Shown one piece after another: positions 25,778-35,068 of a stretch of 64,000 nucleotides of DNA (the first letter of the stretch is position 1; each line of letters opens with the position of its first letter). The position numbers and the translations under genes were made by a program. This stretch comes from JBGZFC01 sp964346495 (GTDB lineage: Bacteria > Bacteroidota > Bacteroidia > Bacteroidales > Dysgonomonadaceae): assembly GCA_964346495.1 (NCBI GenBank), contig CAYFUW010000002.1, forward strand, positions 1-64,000. Direction: 5' to 3'. The notes under the pieces were generated by a model that was not told the DNA's origin, did no database searches, and saw nothing but the letters and a program-made list of their open reading frames with translations.

Positions 25778-26677
25778 TTACTTTGTTACCGTTTTAATAA
25801 AAATATCGTTCATGGTGGGCAACTCTTCATCGTAAGCTATTATTTCGAAACGATTAAAGAAAAGCGATGCCAGTTCGTTATTCTGAATTTGCGAACATTT
25901 TTTAATTCGCAAATCGGTAAATTCGTGATATTTCTCCTGACTTAAAACTTCAAAATCGGAATTCTCCCAATTCTCAAATTCGCCACGAATACGGAAACGG
26001 AAAATATTGGAACGATGCTCTTTGCGTATATCGTAAACCTTGCCTTGCAACACAACTTCCGATTTGTTGATAAGGGCGATATTATCGCACAAAGCCTCAA
26101 CCGATTCCATATTGTGAGTTGAAAGAATTATGGTTTTACCCTCATCTTTAAGCCTAAGCATCTCATTTTTGATTATCTCGGCATTTACAGGGTCAAATCC
26201 GCTAAACGGTTCATCGAAAATCAGCAAATCGGGATTGTGAATTACTGTCGAGATAAACTGCATTTTCTGCTGCATCCCTTTCGAAAGCTCCTCAACCTTA
26301 CGATTATACCAGCTCATAATATCGAATCGTTGAAACCATTTCATCAATTCGGTATGCGCGTCTTGCTTCGATAATCCTCTCAGACGAGCCAGATACATAG
26401 CCTGTTCGCCCACTTTCATCTTTTTGTATAGACCACGTTCCTCGGGTAGATAGCCGATATTGTAAACATCCTCTTTTTTTGAAGGTCGTCCATCGATAAA
26501 TACCTGACCGCTATCGGGTGCGGTAATACGTGTAATAATACGGATAAGCGTAGTTTTTCCGGCACCGTTTGGACCCAAAAGACCAAAAACCGTACCTTTC
26601 GGCACCTGAATGCTAACCTTGTTTAGTGCTAAATGATTTGCGTATTGTTTTACGACATCTTGTGTTTCTAAATACAT
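25778..26677 (-). CDS. ABC transporter ATP-binding protein, NatA-like
   Basis: The 299-residue ATPase has Walker A GLLGPNGAGKTT (near residue 33), the signature VEELSKGMQQKMQF (near 130), Walker B LLIFDEPFSGFDP (near 155) and the H-loop LSTHNM. A C-terminal extension of about 80 residues is typical of NatA/CcmA-like ATPases that work with ABC-2 permeases. It is the first gene of the two-gene unit. Confidence 0.94.
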   Translation of the reverse strand: MYLETQDVVKQYANHLALNKVSIQVPKGTVFGLLGPNGAGKTTLIRIITRITAPDSGQVFIDGRPSKKEDVYNIGYLPEERGLYKKMKVGEQAMYLARLRGLSKQDAHTELMKWFQRFDIMSWYNRKVEELSKGMQQKMQFISTVIHNPDLLIFDEPFSGFDPVNAEIIKNEMLRLKDEGKTIILSTHNMESVEALCDNIALINKSEVVLQGKVYDIRKEHRSNIFRFRIRGEFENWENSDFEVLSQEKYHEFTDLRIKKCSQIQNNELASLFFNRFEIIAYDEELPTMNDIFIKTVTK

Positions 26678-27067
26678 TCTCGTGATGTGTTAGTTTAATG
26701 ATGTATTAACTGCAAATTTACACAAAAATTGTAGTATTTAAATCGTAGAAAAGTAAAGATTTTGTTAAAACTAATAACTAATAGTAAAAATTATGAGCGA
26801 TGAGTGATTAGCGATGGGCGATATGAGATAAGTAATGATACAAATCGTAATCCTTTGCGATCTTTGCGACATTTCTTTGCGTCCTTTGCGAGAAATATAA
26901 TTTAAAGTGGATAGATTCTTCACTCCGTTCAGAATTACTCAAATCCTTAATAATACGCCAAAACCACGCAACACGGAACCCGCACCACGCACCAAGAGAA
27001 AAATTGCAAATTGTAAATTGACTTCCTGAAAAGTTTACTCGTTTACTACAAACTTGTTTACTGACAT
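26678..27067. other. Spacer with family B and H words
   Basis: Contains CTTTGCGATCTTTGCGAC and TTTGCGTCCTTTGCGAG (26852-26893, family B), GATTCTTCACTCCGTTCAG (from 26914, family H), an 'AACCCGCACCACGCACC' word (about 26976), and GTTTACTCGTTTACT...GTTTACT (27032-27062). No gene or RNA is recognised. Confidence 0.6.
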
Positions 27068-29092
27068 CTAAAACTTCAATACAATCCTCTCACCCAACTC
27101 TTTAGCCAAAGCTTTTTTTATCTCTTGCAACTCCGTTAATTGCTCTATCAATGATAAAGCTTTGCCGCTATCACATTTCTTGAGTTCGGCTTGTATTTTT
27201 TTTATCTCCTGCATAATATATGCATTCTTCAGCTCGGTTGTGGCACGCGGAACGCTTGTGTTTAGTTGGTTTTCTTCCAAAAGTCGAGAATCTTTATCGC
27301 CAACCTCTTCGCCCAGCTGTTTTGAATGAATTTTGCTGAGTTGGTATCGATCGCTTATCAGTTCCGATGCCAATTTGCTGATAGTTGTGTCGGGATGAGA
27401 TAAAAAGTAGCGTCGCGAATCGAAATCTTCGTTATCGATATTTTGCACAGCCTCATCAAAAAGCTGTTTGTAGGTATCGTTGGTAAAGTCGATTTTATCT
27501 CGTCCCAAATCGAAATGTACAAACTCGATAACTCCGGGACCTACTTCAACAAGAACATCTTTCTCAACGGTTTTTCCATCCTGCACACTTTTTTCTTTCT
27601 CGTATTTGTAAAAAAGCGGTGTGTTGCCGTATCTGACTATGTAGCGAATAATTTCATACTCGAATCGTTCGAAAGGATTTTTATCGACTCTTTTTATGGA
27701 TATTGTAGGCGTTGTTTCTTGCGATACTTCTTGTTGCTCCGATTGGTCTTTTTTATCGGCTTTTTGCTCTCTTTTTCTCTCGTAATTCCGTAATCTTATT
27801 TTATTGATTTCGGCAATCAACATTTTCTCTTGTACTTGCAACAGTTGAGCACAATCCTGCACATAGACCTGCCTGATTATCGCATTTGGTATAAGAGCGA
27901 TGCTATTTACGATATTGGTTATCAACTCCGCACGTTTAATTGGGTCGTCGCCGGAATCTTCGAGCAACAACTGAGTTTTGAAACGGATAAAATCCTGCTC
28001 GTTATCAGCGATATATTGATTGAAACTTTCGGCATTCTGTTTTCGTGCAAACGAATCCGGGTCTTCGCCTTCGGGTAACAGCACAACTTTAACGTTCATG
28101 CCATCTTCCAACAGCAAATCGATACCTCGCAAAGCCGCCTTTATTCCTGCCGCATCGCCATCATACAGCACAGTGATATTTTCAGAAAAACGGCGAATCA
28201 TCCTGATTTGCCCGTGAGTGAGAGCGGTGCCCGACGATGCAACCACGTTTTCAATCCCTGCCTGATGCATCGATATCACATCGGTGTATCCTTCAACCAA
28301 AAAACATTTATTCTGTTTTACGATTGCACCTTTGGCAAAATATATCCCGTAAAGTTCGTTACTTTTCGAATAGACTTCACTTTCGGGCGAGTTCACATAT
28401 TTCGCGATATTATCTGCCTTCTTCAGAATACGACCACCAAAAGCAAGCACTTTTCCCGAAATACCGTGAATAGGAAAAATCACCCTGCCACGGAATCTGT
28501 CCATCAACGGGCGAGTTTCATCATCGCCAAAAGAGAGTCCGGTTTTTATCAAAAAATTTCGTTTAAAACCTTTTTTCTGAGCCTCTACCGAAAGTGCGTC
28601 TCGCTGCTCAAGACTATAACCAAGCTGGAATTTTTTTATAATATCGTCCCTTATTCCTCTCTCTCTGAAATAGCTTAGCCCGATAGCTTTCCCTTCGGGA
28701 TGTTCGTGAAGTGTTTTTATAAAATATTCGTTGGCAAAACTATTGAGAATAAGCATGCTTTCGCGGTCGCTTTGTGCTTGCTTCTCTTCATCTGTCAACT
28801 CTTTTTCTACAACCTCGATATTATATTTTTTCGCCAGATATTTTAATGCCTCATAATACGAAAGTTGCTCATGCTTCATTATAAAATGAACCGGGGCACC
28901 ACCTTCGTTACAAGAGAAACATTTACAAATATTTTTTGCAGGCGAAACATAAAAAGATGGATTTCTATCCTCATGAAACGGACACAAACCTACATAGTTA
29001 ACTCCTCTTTTTTTGAGCGTAACAAAATCTGACACCACATCTACAATCTGTGCAGCATCCTGAATACGTCCTATGGTAATTGGGTCAATCAT
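27068..29092 (-). CDS. dnaG: DNA primase
   Basis: DnaG makes RNA primers at the replication fork with DnaB. The 674-residue product has the N-terminal zinc finger (LCPFHEDRNPSF and CKCFSCNEGG, a CHCC set), the catalytic core with the TOPRIM glutamate in LVEGYTDVISMHQAG and the metal aspartates in VLYDGDAAGIKAA, and a C-terminal helicase-binding region after about 430. The ATG at 29092 (MIDPITIGRIQD) is chosen over a GTG at 29113 because it gives the normal DnaG N-terminus. It stands alone; the usual partners rpsU and rpoD are not adjacent. Confidence 0.96.
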   Translation of the reverse strand: MIDPITIGRIQDAAQIVDVVSDFVTLKKRGVNYVGLCPFHEDRNPSFYVSPAKNICKCFSCNEGGAPVHFIMKHEQLSYYEALKYLAKKYNIEVVEKELTDEEKQAQSDRESMLILNSFANEYFIKTLHEHPEGKAIGLSYFRERGIRDDIIKKFQLGYSLEQRDALSVEAQKKGFKRNFLIKTGLSFGDDETRPLMDRFRGRVIFPIHGISGKVLAFGGRILKKADNIAKYVNSPESEVYSKSNELYGIYFAKGAIVKQNKCFLVEGYTDVISMHQAGIENVVASSGTALTHGQIRMIRRFSENITVLYDGDAAGIKAALRGIDLLLEDGMNVKVVLLPEGEDPDSFARKQNAESFNQYIADNEQDFIRFKTQLLLEDSGDDPIKRAELITNIVNSIALIPNAIIRQVYVQDCAQLLQVQEKMLIAEINKIRLRNYERKREQKADKKDQSEQQEVSQETTPTISIKRVDKNPFERFEYEIIRYIVRYGNTPLFYKYEKEKSVQDGKTVEKDVLVEVGPGVIEFVHFDLGRDKIDFTNDTYKQLFDEAVQNIDNEDFDSRRYFLSHPDTTISKLASELISDRYQLSKIHSKQLGEEVGDKDSRLLEENQLNTSVPRATTELKNAYIMQEIKKIQAELKKCDSGKALSLIEQLTELQEIKKALAKELGERIVLKF

Positions 29093-29410
29093 CTTTTTAA
29101 AAATTCGTTGCACGAAATTACAAAATATTGTTGTAAAAACTCTCCTTTATTGAGAATAAACCACTATATTTGCATAAAAAGAAATAACAGCATATTGTAA
29201 CTTGCTGTTGATACGAATAACATTAGTATTCTCTTTTATGTTACATAAGGAGTTTACGGCGATTTTCGAAAGTCTGTTTTCTTTCGAGAGTATAGAAGAT
29301 TGTTGTGAAATTTTCGTTAGAGATAGTTCGCTTTGAAATTTTTGCAAACGATTTGTATAGGAAACTAATAATTTTTTAAAAAATAATCATTTAAATAATT
29401 AATTCATATT
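29093..29410. other. Spacer between dnaG and ilvE, possible long ilvE leader
   Basis: A TATATTTG element at 29165-29172 (+) could be a -7 box, but no -33 TTTG lies 19 nt upstream. Transcription from it would give ilvE a leader of about 235 nt with an open frame of 32 codons (29238-29336, MLHKEFTAIFESLF...). Its product is not rich in Ile, Leu or Val, so it does not look like a classical attenuator peptide. No structured RNA family is recognised. Confidence 0.4.
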
Positions 29411-30433
29411 ATGAGCTCAACAATTAATTGGTCCGAGTTGTCTTTCGGCTATATCAAAACAGACTACAATGTTCGCTCTTACTATAAAGACGGCGAATGG
29501 AGTGAACCCGAAGTAAGTTCTTCCGAGTATATCGATATTCACATGGCTGCATCTTGCCTTCACTACGGACAAGAAGCATTCGAAGGAATGAAAGCATTTC
29601 GTGGAAAAGACGGTAAAATTCGCATTTTCCGTATGCGTGACAATGCTCTTCGCTTGCAAGAATCATGTCGCGGTATTATGATGGCTGAACTGCCTGTTGA
29701 AAAATTTGAAGAGATGATTAAGCTCGTTATTAAGAAAAACGAACGCTTTGTTCCTCCCTACGAAAGTGGTGCATCTCTATACCTTCGTCCGTTGTTATTC
29801 GGAACAAGTGCTCTTGTAGGTGTTAGACCGGCTACAGAATACATGTTCTTGATATTTGTTACTCCGGTAGGACCGTACTTTAAAGAAGGATTTAAACCAA
29901 CTCCAATGGTTATTATGCGCGATTACGACCGTGCAGCTCCTAAAGGAACAGGTACTTACAAAGTGGGTGGTAACTACGCTGCCAGCTTGCAGTCAGGCTC
30001 AAAAGCTCAAAAAATGGGTTATTCTGCTGTTCTTTACCTTGACGCTAAAGAGAAAAAATATTTGGACGAATGCGGTCCGGCTAACTTCTTCGGAATAAAA
30101 GATAATACTTATATTACTCCAAAATCGGAATCGATTCTTCCTTCAATTACCAACAAGAGCCTTATCCAATTGGCAGAAGATTTGGGAATGAAAGTAGAAC
30201 GTCGTCCTGTTCCGGTAGAAGAACTTGCTACATTTGAAGAAGCAGGTGCTTGCGGAACTGCAGCTGTAATTAGCCCGATTTTAAGAATTGATGATATTAA
30301 CGAAAACAAAACATATCAGATTTCTAAAGACGGAAACGCAGGTCCTATTTCACAAAAACTATATAATAAACTTCGCGCTATCCAATACGGAGATGAACCG
30401 GATGTTCACGGTTGGGTAACTATTTTAGAATAA
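29411..30433 (+). CDS. ilvE: Branched-chain amino acid aminotransferase
   Basis: This enzyme interconverts Leu, Ile and Val with their 2-oxo acids using PLP. The 340-residue class IV protein has HYGQEAFEGMKAFRGKDG near residue 51, YLRPLLFGT, the PLP lysine in GTGTYKVGGNYAAS (near 182), YLDECGPANFFG and the C-terminal phosphate-binding turn EEAGACGTAAVISPI. The start MSSTINWSELSFGY is normal. It is transcribed alone and ends in a terminator at 30460. Confidence 0.95.
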   Translation: MSSTINWSELSFGYIKTDYNVRSYYKDGEWSEPEVSSSEYIDIHMAASCLHYGQEAFEGMKAFRGKDGKIRIFRMRDNALRLQESCRGIMMAELPVEKFEEMIKLVIKKNERFVPPYESGASLYLRPLLFGTSALVGVRPATEYMFLIFVTPVGPYFKEGFKPTPMVIMRDYDRAAPKGTGTYKVGGNYAASLQSGSKAQKMGYSAVLYLDAKEKKYLDECGPANFFGIKDNTYITPKSESILPSITNKSLIQLAEDLGMKVERRPVPVEELATFEEAGACGTAAVISPILRIDDINENKTYQISKDGNAGPISQKLYNKLRAIQYGDEPDVHGWVTILE

Positions 30434-30459
30434 GATTACTTAGGTAACTCAATATTTTT

Positions 30460-30492
30460 AGGGCTGTCTGATAAAAAGGGCAGCCCTTTTTT
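30460..30492 (+). terminator. Terminator of ilvE
   Basis: AGGGCTGTCT pairs with AGGGCAGCCCT-type sequence (seven Watson-Crick pairs extended by wobbles) and runs into six Ts, 26 nt after the ilvE stop. Confidence 0.85.
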
Positions 30493-30580
30493 ATTTAGGA
30501 TTGTAGATTTTGGATTTACGATTTAATTGGTATTTCGTGGCTTATTATTTGAGATTTGGGAACTTTTTCATAGGAGAATC

Positions 30581-30610
30581 GTAGAGACGTGGCACGCCGC
30601 ATCTCTTTTC
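30581..30610. repeat. Family A short copy
   Basis: GTAGAGACGTGGCACGCCGC followed by ATCTCTTTT. It is identical to the 42535 copy except for one base that breaks the stem. Confidence 0.75.
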
Positions 30611-30675
30611 TGTAGAACATCTAAGGAATTTTTCTCGCAAAGGATGCAAAAGATGTATCGCTAATCTCACCAAGC

Positions 30676-30704
30676 GGGCATTGCGGTTAAAATCCGCATT
30701 GCCC
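30676..30704. repeat. Family C hairpin repeat
   Basis: GGGCA-T-TGCGG and CCGCA-T-TGCCC form a 10-bp stem with one T/T mismatch and a 7-nt loop. The core is CATTGCGGTT, two bases, AATCCGCATTG, as at 42621 and (inverted) 43084. Confidence 0.8.
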
Positions 30705-30802
30705 ATAGTTAGAGTTAAAACCACACACTAAATACTCAGAACAAAAGCACTTTTTCACGAAGCCAAAGGCATTGTGTCCCGATCACGAAGTCTCCCTCTT
30801 GT

Positions 30803-30870
30803 AACTAATCTAACCCCACCTCCCGTTTCACGGGATACTCCCCTTTTCAAAAGGAGAGAGTTGCGTAGGT
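30803..30870. repeat. Family D repeat, copy 1
   Basis: Core words are AATCTAACCCC, CCCGTTTCACGGG, ATACTCCCCTTTT and GAGAGTTGCGTAGGT. It aligns with 42904-42971 nearly base for base. Confidence 0.85.
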
Positions 30871-31015
30871 AGTAAAACAAAAAAAGTGTAACACTTAACA
30901 ACTTAATACTATAGAATAGATTTCTCACTTTGTTCGAAATGACAGGACACACCAAAAACCGCAACCCGAAACTCGAAACGCGTAACCCGCAACACGCACC
31001 CCGCACCACCAAAGA

Positions 31016-31717
31016 CTAATGTGGCAACTGCGATAACGGCTGATTAAATATCACAATCAATATTAAACAGGAAATAATGAAAATCGCCAACAGATTACCA
31101 TGTTGTTTCGAATAGACAGATTTTCGTCGTAATCTGCTTGGTATGGCGAAAAATTTGTATCGGAAATAGGAGTATAGATAGTAGATAATTATACCTATAA
31201 GAGTTCCAACGATAATACCACCGATAATATCCGAAATAAAATGAACTCCCAAGTATATGCGCGAATAACTGTTTATTGTAGCCCAGGTTAAAGTAGCAAT
31301 AGTTAGTCGTCGGTTTTTAAAAAGCAGCGATAAGAAAACAGCCAAACCGAAACTATTTGTAGCGTGTCCGGAAATAAAACCGAATCGTCCTCCTCTATAA
31401 TTATTTACTATATCGACGACATCCTTAAAATCGGGATGATGCGTTGGACGTAATCGTTCAAAAAGAGGTTTAAACAGTCCTGATGATACCTGGTCGCATG
31501 CAACAAAAAGAAGTATAAAAAAGAGAGTTACCAAAAGTGCCTCTTTGGATTTCGTTTTGTAAAAGAACAGAAACACTACGAACAACAGCAACGGCACCCA
31601 CACGAAACGCCCGCTTATTGTCCACATTACATTGTCTAAAAAGATAGAATCACTCCCGTTTAGAGATAGGAACAGGTCTCTTTCTAAGGGAAGCATATTT
31701 TCAACAAACTCTTTCAT
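31016..31717 (-). CDS. PAP2-family membrane phosphatase
   Basis: The 233-residue protein has six hydrophobic segments and the three PAP2 motifs: KPLFERLRP (near 85; KXXXXXXRP), SGHATNSFG (near 117; PSGH type) and SRIYLGVHFISD (near 153; SRXXXXXHXXXD). It probably dephosphorylates a lipid phosphate such as undecaprenyl diphosphate or phosphatidate on the outer face of the inner membrane. It lies 48 bp after batE on the same strand and may be the last gene of the Bat operon. Confidence 0.92.
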   Translation of the reverse strand: MKEFVENMLPLERDLFLSLNGSDSIFLDNVMWTISGRFVWVPLLLFVVFLFFYKTKSKEALLVTLFFILLFVACDQVSSGLFKPLFERLRPTHHPDFKDVVDIVNNYRGGRFGFISGHATNSFGLAVFLSLLFKNRRLTIATLTWATINSYSRIYLGVHFISDIIGGIIVGTLIGIIIYYLYSYFRYKFFAIPSRLRRKSVYSKQHGNLLAIFIISCLILIVIFNQPLSQLPH

Positions 31718-31765
31718 AGACAGTAGATATTTTTATTTGATTGGTAACATTTAAAGATAATGCAA

Positions 31766-32533
31766 TTAAATGATTTCGATATTTTCTTTCATAGTCCAAC
31801 CTACACTGCCGTTCGCAATTTCCACTTCAACCCAATTATTATCTCTATTGCGCACTTTCACTTTTGTGCCTTCGTGTAACTGAAAAACCTCTTTACTGCT
31901 TGTTTTCGGCTCTGCATATATTGTTGCAGACCCCATCATTATTATTGCTGAGTCGCGATTTGTCAATTTGCTTTTCTGCCTGAATGAAAATGAGTTGGCT
32001 GTTAAAACAAAAAGCAAAAAAACAATACTTGAATAAAATGCTGTCTTTTTTATCCAGACAGTTCTTGAAAACAGAAATGTACCCACCCCACACAGTAACA
32101 GGATGAAAAATATAATTCCAATCCATGCCCAACCGTTTGATGTGAACAAGTTCTGTATGCCATTCATCCAGTTGGCAAGAAAGAAATCATTAACCGACTC
32201 AATTCTATCTTCGGTACGCAAACGAGCAAATTTCAGATTGTGGCGAATATCTCTATCGTTAGGTTGAATCAATAAAGCTCGCTCATAATTTAAAATTGCT
32301 TTGCCTAATTGATCATTTCTAAAATAGGCATTCGCAAGATTATAGTATATTTCGGGTGACTCTTTTTTGCCTGATAGTCCCTGAGAAACAGCCTGTTCGT
32401 ATAGCTCGATGCTTTTTGTGTAGTTTTCGCTTTTGTAGGCTTCCAACGCGAGTTCCTCTACACTTTGTGCCTGCAACGATAAAAACGCGCAGCTTAAAAC
32501 AACGATTGATAATATATATTTTACTATTTTCAT
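31766..32533 (-). CDS. batE: Aerotolerance protein BatE, TPR and SH3-like
   Basis: The 255-residue protein has a signal peptide (MKIVKYILSIVVLSCAFL), TPR repeats in residues 25-105 (SVEELALEAYKSENYTKSIE; PEIYYNLANAYFRNDQLGKA), two membrane helices (about 135-190) and a C-terminal bacterial SH3 domain (ATIYAEPKTSSKEVFQLHEG; NWVEVEIANGSVGW). This is the BatE architecture. Bat proteins have been linked to aerotolerance in Bacteroides; their molecular job is unsettled. It lies 10 bp after batD. Confidence 0.9.
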   Translation of the reverse strand: MKIVKYILSIVVLSCAFLSLQAQSVEELALEAYKSENYTKSIELYEQAVSQGLSGKKESPEIYYNLANAYFRNDQLGKAILNYERALLIQPNDRDIRHNLKFARLRTEDRIESVNDFFLANWMNGIQNLFTSNGWAWIGIIFFILLLCGVGTFLFSRTVWIKKTAFYSSIVFLLFVLTANSFSFRQKSKLTNRDSAIIMMGSATIYAEPKTSSKEVFQLHEGTKVKVRNRDNNWVEVEIANGSVGWTMKENIEII

Positions 32534-32543
32534 TTCGACAATA

Positions 32544-34370
32544 TTATTTCCTTTTTAATCTGTTTTCCATCTCGCCAATAGCGAAAACCGTATCGTTATA
32601 TACACTTTCCATTGCTCCTTCGGTTTGAGCCGGTGCATAGCGAGCAAATTCGCAGGTATTCAGTATTTGCATAAACTTGCTTATCAGCTCATCATCAATA
32701 TTTTTAGACGATAATTCCGCCTCAATATTATCTTTCGTTAAATTAGCAACAGGAATAGATAATTTATCGCTGAAATATCCCCAAAGTGCTCGCAATGTCT
32801 CTTCGTAAAAGAGAGATTCATTGTGTGTTTTCAGATGTTTTTCAGCAATTTTTAATCTTTTGGTTGCAACTTTATTTGCTTTCTTAGTTCGCATTAAAAC
32901 AATATTGGCATTATCTTTCGCTCTTTTTCTATTGAACAGATAGAGCATAATAAACGCAATCAGTGGAATAATATATAGCAACCAATATGTTACGGAACCG
33001 GCGAAAAATTTATCTTTTGAATAAAATTGCGGTTTTCTCAATTTCAAAAATCGAATATCCTGCTCAACCTCCACATTTTGCTGATTTACGTAATTGCTTG
33101 TTTTGGCTTTTGACGGATCGCCTTTTGCGATTTGCAAATCGTACGACGGCGATTTCACAGTTTTGTATGTGCGACTATTCAAATCGAAATAACTAAACTC
33201 GATTGGTGGGATATTGAAATTTCCTTCGTAACGCGGTATTGCCAAAATCTCTATTTTACGAGTTCCTGTAAGTCCATTCGTAGTAACTTTCAAATTGTTA
33301 TCAATAACCGGGTCATACACTTCAAAGTTTGAAGGGAATTTGACTTCCGGTGTTTGAATCAACTTCATATTTCCCGTACCATATATTTCGAAAGTAAACG
33401 TGATAGGTTCGTGCGCTCTTGTCTGCTGAGTGCTGATTGAAGGCTTGAAAGAAAACGTACCCACAGCATTTGAAAAGCTTTCGGGTTTGTTATCGGGCAA
33501 CTGTTTCACATCAATCGTAATCGGATTGGTAACCAGAGTTTTCCGCACATCAGCCATAACTTCTTGTGTGCCAAAAAATGTTGAAACTCTTTTACCCGAC
33601 GGAACAGAGAACACCATCTCCAAACGTCCGCTCGGGATAGTAATTTTACCTGAACGTTGCGGGAAAAGTATCGTTTTTCGCAAATCGGCTGTCGAGTAGT
33701 TCCGTCCGTTGTACCGCTCAATTTGTCCCTGATTTGATGGGACATCCACCTCTTCCACCATAAATCCTTCGAACTCCGGAAAAGAGATTTTACCTATATC
33801 AACAATGTTTAGCGTTGTATATAGTTTAAATGTTACAGTAAATCCTTCCTGCTCATAAACACTATTTTTCGATACAATTGCACGGATAAACGCATCCCTG
33901 TCTGATACATTTGGCGACGATGCCTGATTTGCCTGTTTCCCTCCGGAACTTTGTGCACCTGATTTTCCGGGTGGCAACACTTTGACACTTACGCTGTTCG
34001 ATTTATAGCTTGTTCCATCAACATCGATAGTTGCGGGTGCGATAGTGAAATCTCCCTCATCTTGAGCCGAAAGTATATAAGTGTAAGTTATTGAGCTTTC
34101 GGTTGTTGTTTTCCCGTTTACTGTTGAACTTTTGAAACTTTGCGATTTACTTGGTCCGAAAAGCACTTCAAATCCTTTGATTTCGGGCAATCTCAAATTA
34201 CGTCCATCTTTGTTGAGCACGTAGCTAAGTCTGAACTGTTGTCCTTTTTCTACCGTGTTCGGTGCCGATGCACGGAATGTTACTTGCGCATTAGCTGCTG
34301 ATACGCTACTGATAAATAGCGTTATAAAAAATATTATTCTGTATATTGTGCTGTAATGTTTCATTACCAA
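32544..34370 (-). CDS. batD: Aerotolerance protein BatD
   Basis: The 608-residue protein has a signal peptide ending near residue 28 and a long periplasmic part of Ig-like beta domains (VTFRASAPNTVEKGQQFRL; FEVLFGPSKSQSFKSS; repeated FSFKPSISTQQTRAHEPITF-type strands). It has one membrane helix (SVTYWLLYIIPLIAFIMLYL, near 445-465) and a cytoplasmic helical tail of about 140 residues. This is the BatD layout. The start overlaps the end of batC by 7 nt, so the two are translationally coupled. Confidence 0.93.
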   Translation of the reverse strand: MVMKHYSTIYRIIFFITLFISSVSAANAQVTFRASAPNTVEKGQQFRLSYVLNKDGRNLRLPEIKGFEVLFGPSKSQSFKSSTVNGKTTTESSITYTYILSAQDEGDFTIAPATIDVDGTSYKSNSVSVKVLPPGKSGAQSSGGKQANQASSPNVSDRDAFIRAIVSKNSVYEQEGFTVTFKLYTTLNIVDIGKISFPEFEGFMVEEVDVPSNQGQIERYNGRNYSTADLRKTILFPQRSGKITIPSGRLEMVFSVPSGKRVSTFFGTQEVMADVRKTLVTNPITIDVKQLPDNKPESFSNAVGTFSFKPSISTQQTRAHEPITFTFEIYGTGNMKLIQTPEVKFPSNFEVYDPVIDNNLKVTTNGLTGTRKIEILAIPRYEGNFNIPPIEFSYFDLNSRTYKTVKSPSYDLQIAKGDPSKAKTSNYVNQQNVEVEQDIRFLKLRKPQFYSKDKFFAGSVTYWLLYIIPLIAFIMLYLFNRKRAKDNANIVLMRTKKANKVATKRLKIAEKHLKTHNESLFYEETLRALWGYFSDKLSIPVANLTKDNIEAELSSKNIDDELISKFMQILNTCEFARYAPAQTEGAMESVYNDTVFAIGEMENRLKRK

Positions 34371-35068
34371 TTTTTATTTCTCCTTCTGTTCTCTTCTGCC
34401 TGTTTTTTACGCTCTTCAGCCTGCATTTTCTGTACTTTTTCCTGTGTTTCACGCTCATCCTGCTCTATCGCCTGCAAAATTTGTTGTGCATTGGAACGCG
34501 ACATCTGTTCGGGTTCTTCAGGCTCTTCAGGGCGTTGTTGCTGGTCTTGTTGTTGCTGATTTTGTTGATCCTGTTGTTGTTCCTGATTCTGCTCTTGCTG
34601 TTGCTGCTCTTGTTCTTGCTGATTATCCTGAATCAGTTTCTGAACAACTGCCAAATTATATCGCGCTTCATCATCTTGCGGATTTAGTCGAAGTGCCATT
34701 TTATAAGCTTCCATCGATTTTTGCAACTCTTTTTTTTGCAATAAAGCATTACCGATATTGTGCCACGCTGCCGACATTTTTATCGGGTCTTCCTGTTCGA
34801 GCGACAAATAGTGTTGCATCTGCTCTATAGATTTATCCCACTCTTTTTGTCGATACAGCGTGTTCCCGATATTAAAAGTTGCCTCTTTCGAACCGGGATT
34901 TTCCTGCACCGCTTTATCGTAAAAGTTGTAGGCATCATCAAATTTTTGCTTATTGTATGCTCTGTTTCCTTTTCGCACGTTTTTACGCACATCTTTTTGT
35001 GCCGATACCGAAATAGGAATCAGTAAAAGCAGACAAAACAGACTATATTTTATGATTAAACTTCTCAT
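34364..35068 (-). CDS. batC: Aerotolerance protein BatC, TPR with Q/E-rich tail
   Basis: The 234-residue protein has a signal peptide (MRSLIIKYSLFCLLLLIPIS), three TPR repeats (about 35-140; AYNKQKFDDAYNFYDKAVQ, SAAWHNIGNALLQKKELQKS) and a low-complexity segment rich in Gln and Glu (about 145-185). A coiled basic tail with KxQAEERKKQAEENRRR follows. The tail is probably a flexible or coiled-coil contact arm. It overlaps batB by 4 nt and batD by 7 nt. Confidence 0.9.
   Translation of the reverse strand: MRSLIIKYSLFCLLLLIPISVSAQKDVRKNVRKGNRAYNKQKFDDAYNFYDKAVQENPGSKEATFNIGNTLYRQKEWDKSIEQMQHYLSLEQEDPIKMSAAWHNIGNALLQKKELQKSMEAYKMALRLNPQDDEARYNLAVVQKLIQDNQQEQEQQQQEQNQEQQQDQQNQQQQDQQQRPEEPEEPEQMSRSNAQQILQAIEQDERETQEKVQKMQAEERKKQAEENRRRNKNW

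Larger units (their letters stand above)
30434..31015. other. Repeat-composed spacer, first A-B-C-D block
   Basis: After the ilvE terminator come family A (30581-30610), B (TTTCTCGCAAAGGATGC, 30631-30656), C (30676-30704), D (30803-30870), H (30916-30943) and a run of AACCCGCAACACGCACCCCG-type words (30961-31009). An apparent 85-codon minus frame (30755-31012) is only translated repeat and is not annotated. Confidence 0.75.

Noticed and set aside
30755..31012. 85-codon minus frame
   Set aside because: It runs entirely through families D, H and the CCCGCACC words.
34346..34687. Leucine-rich plus-strand frames opposite batC
   Set aside because: They are the antisense reading of the Gln/Glu-rich segment of batC, whose operon position and overlaps are clear.
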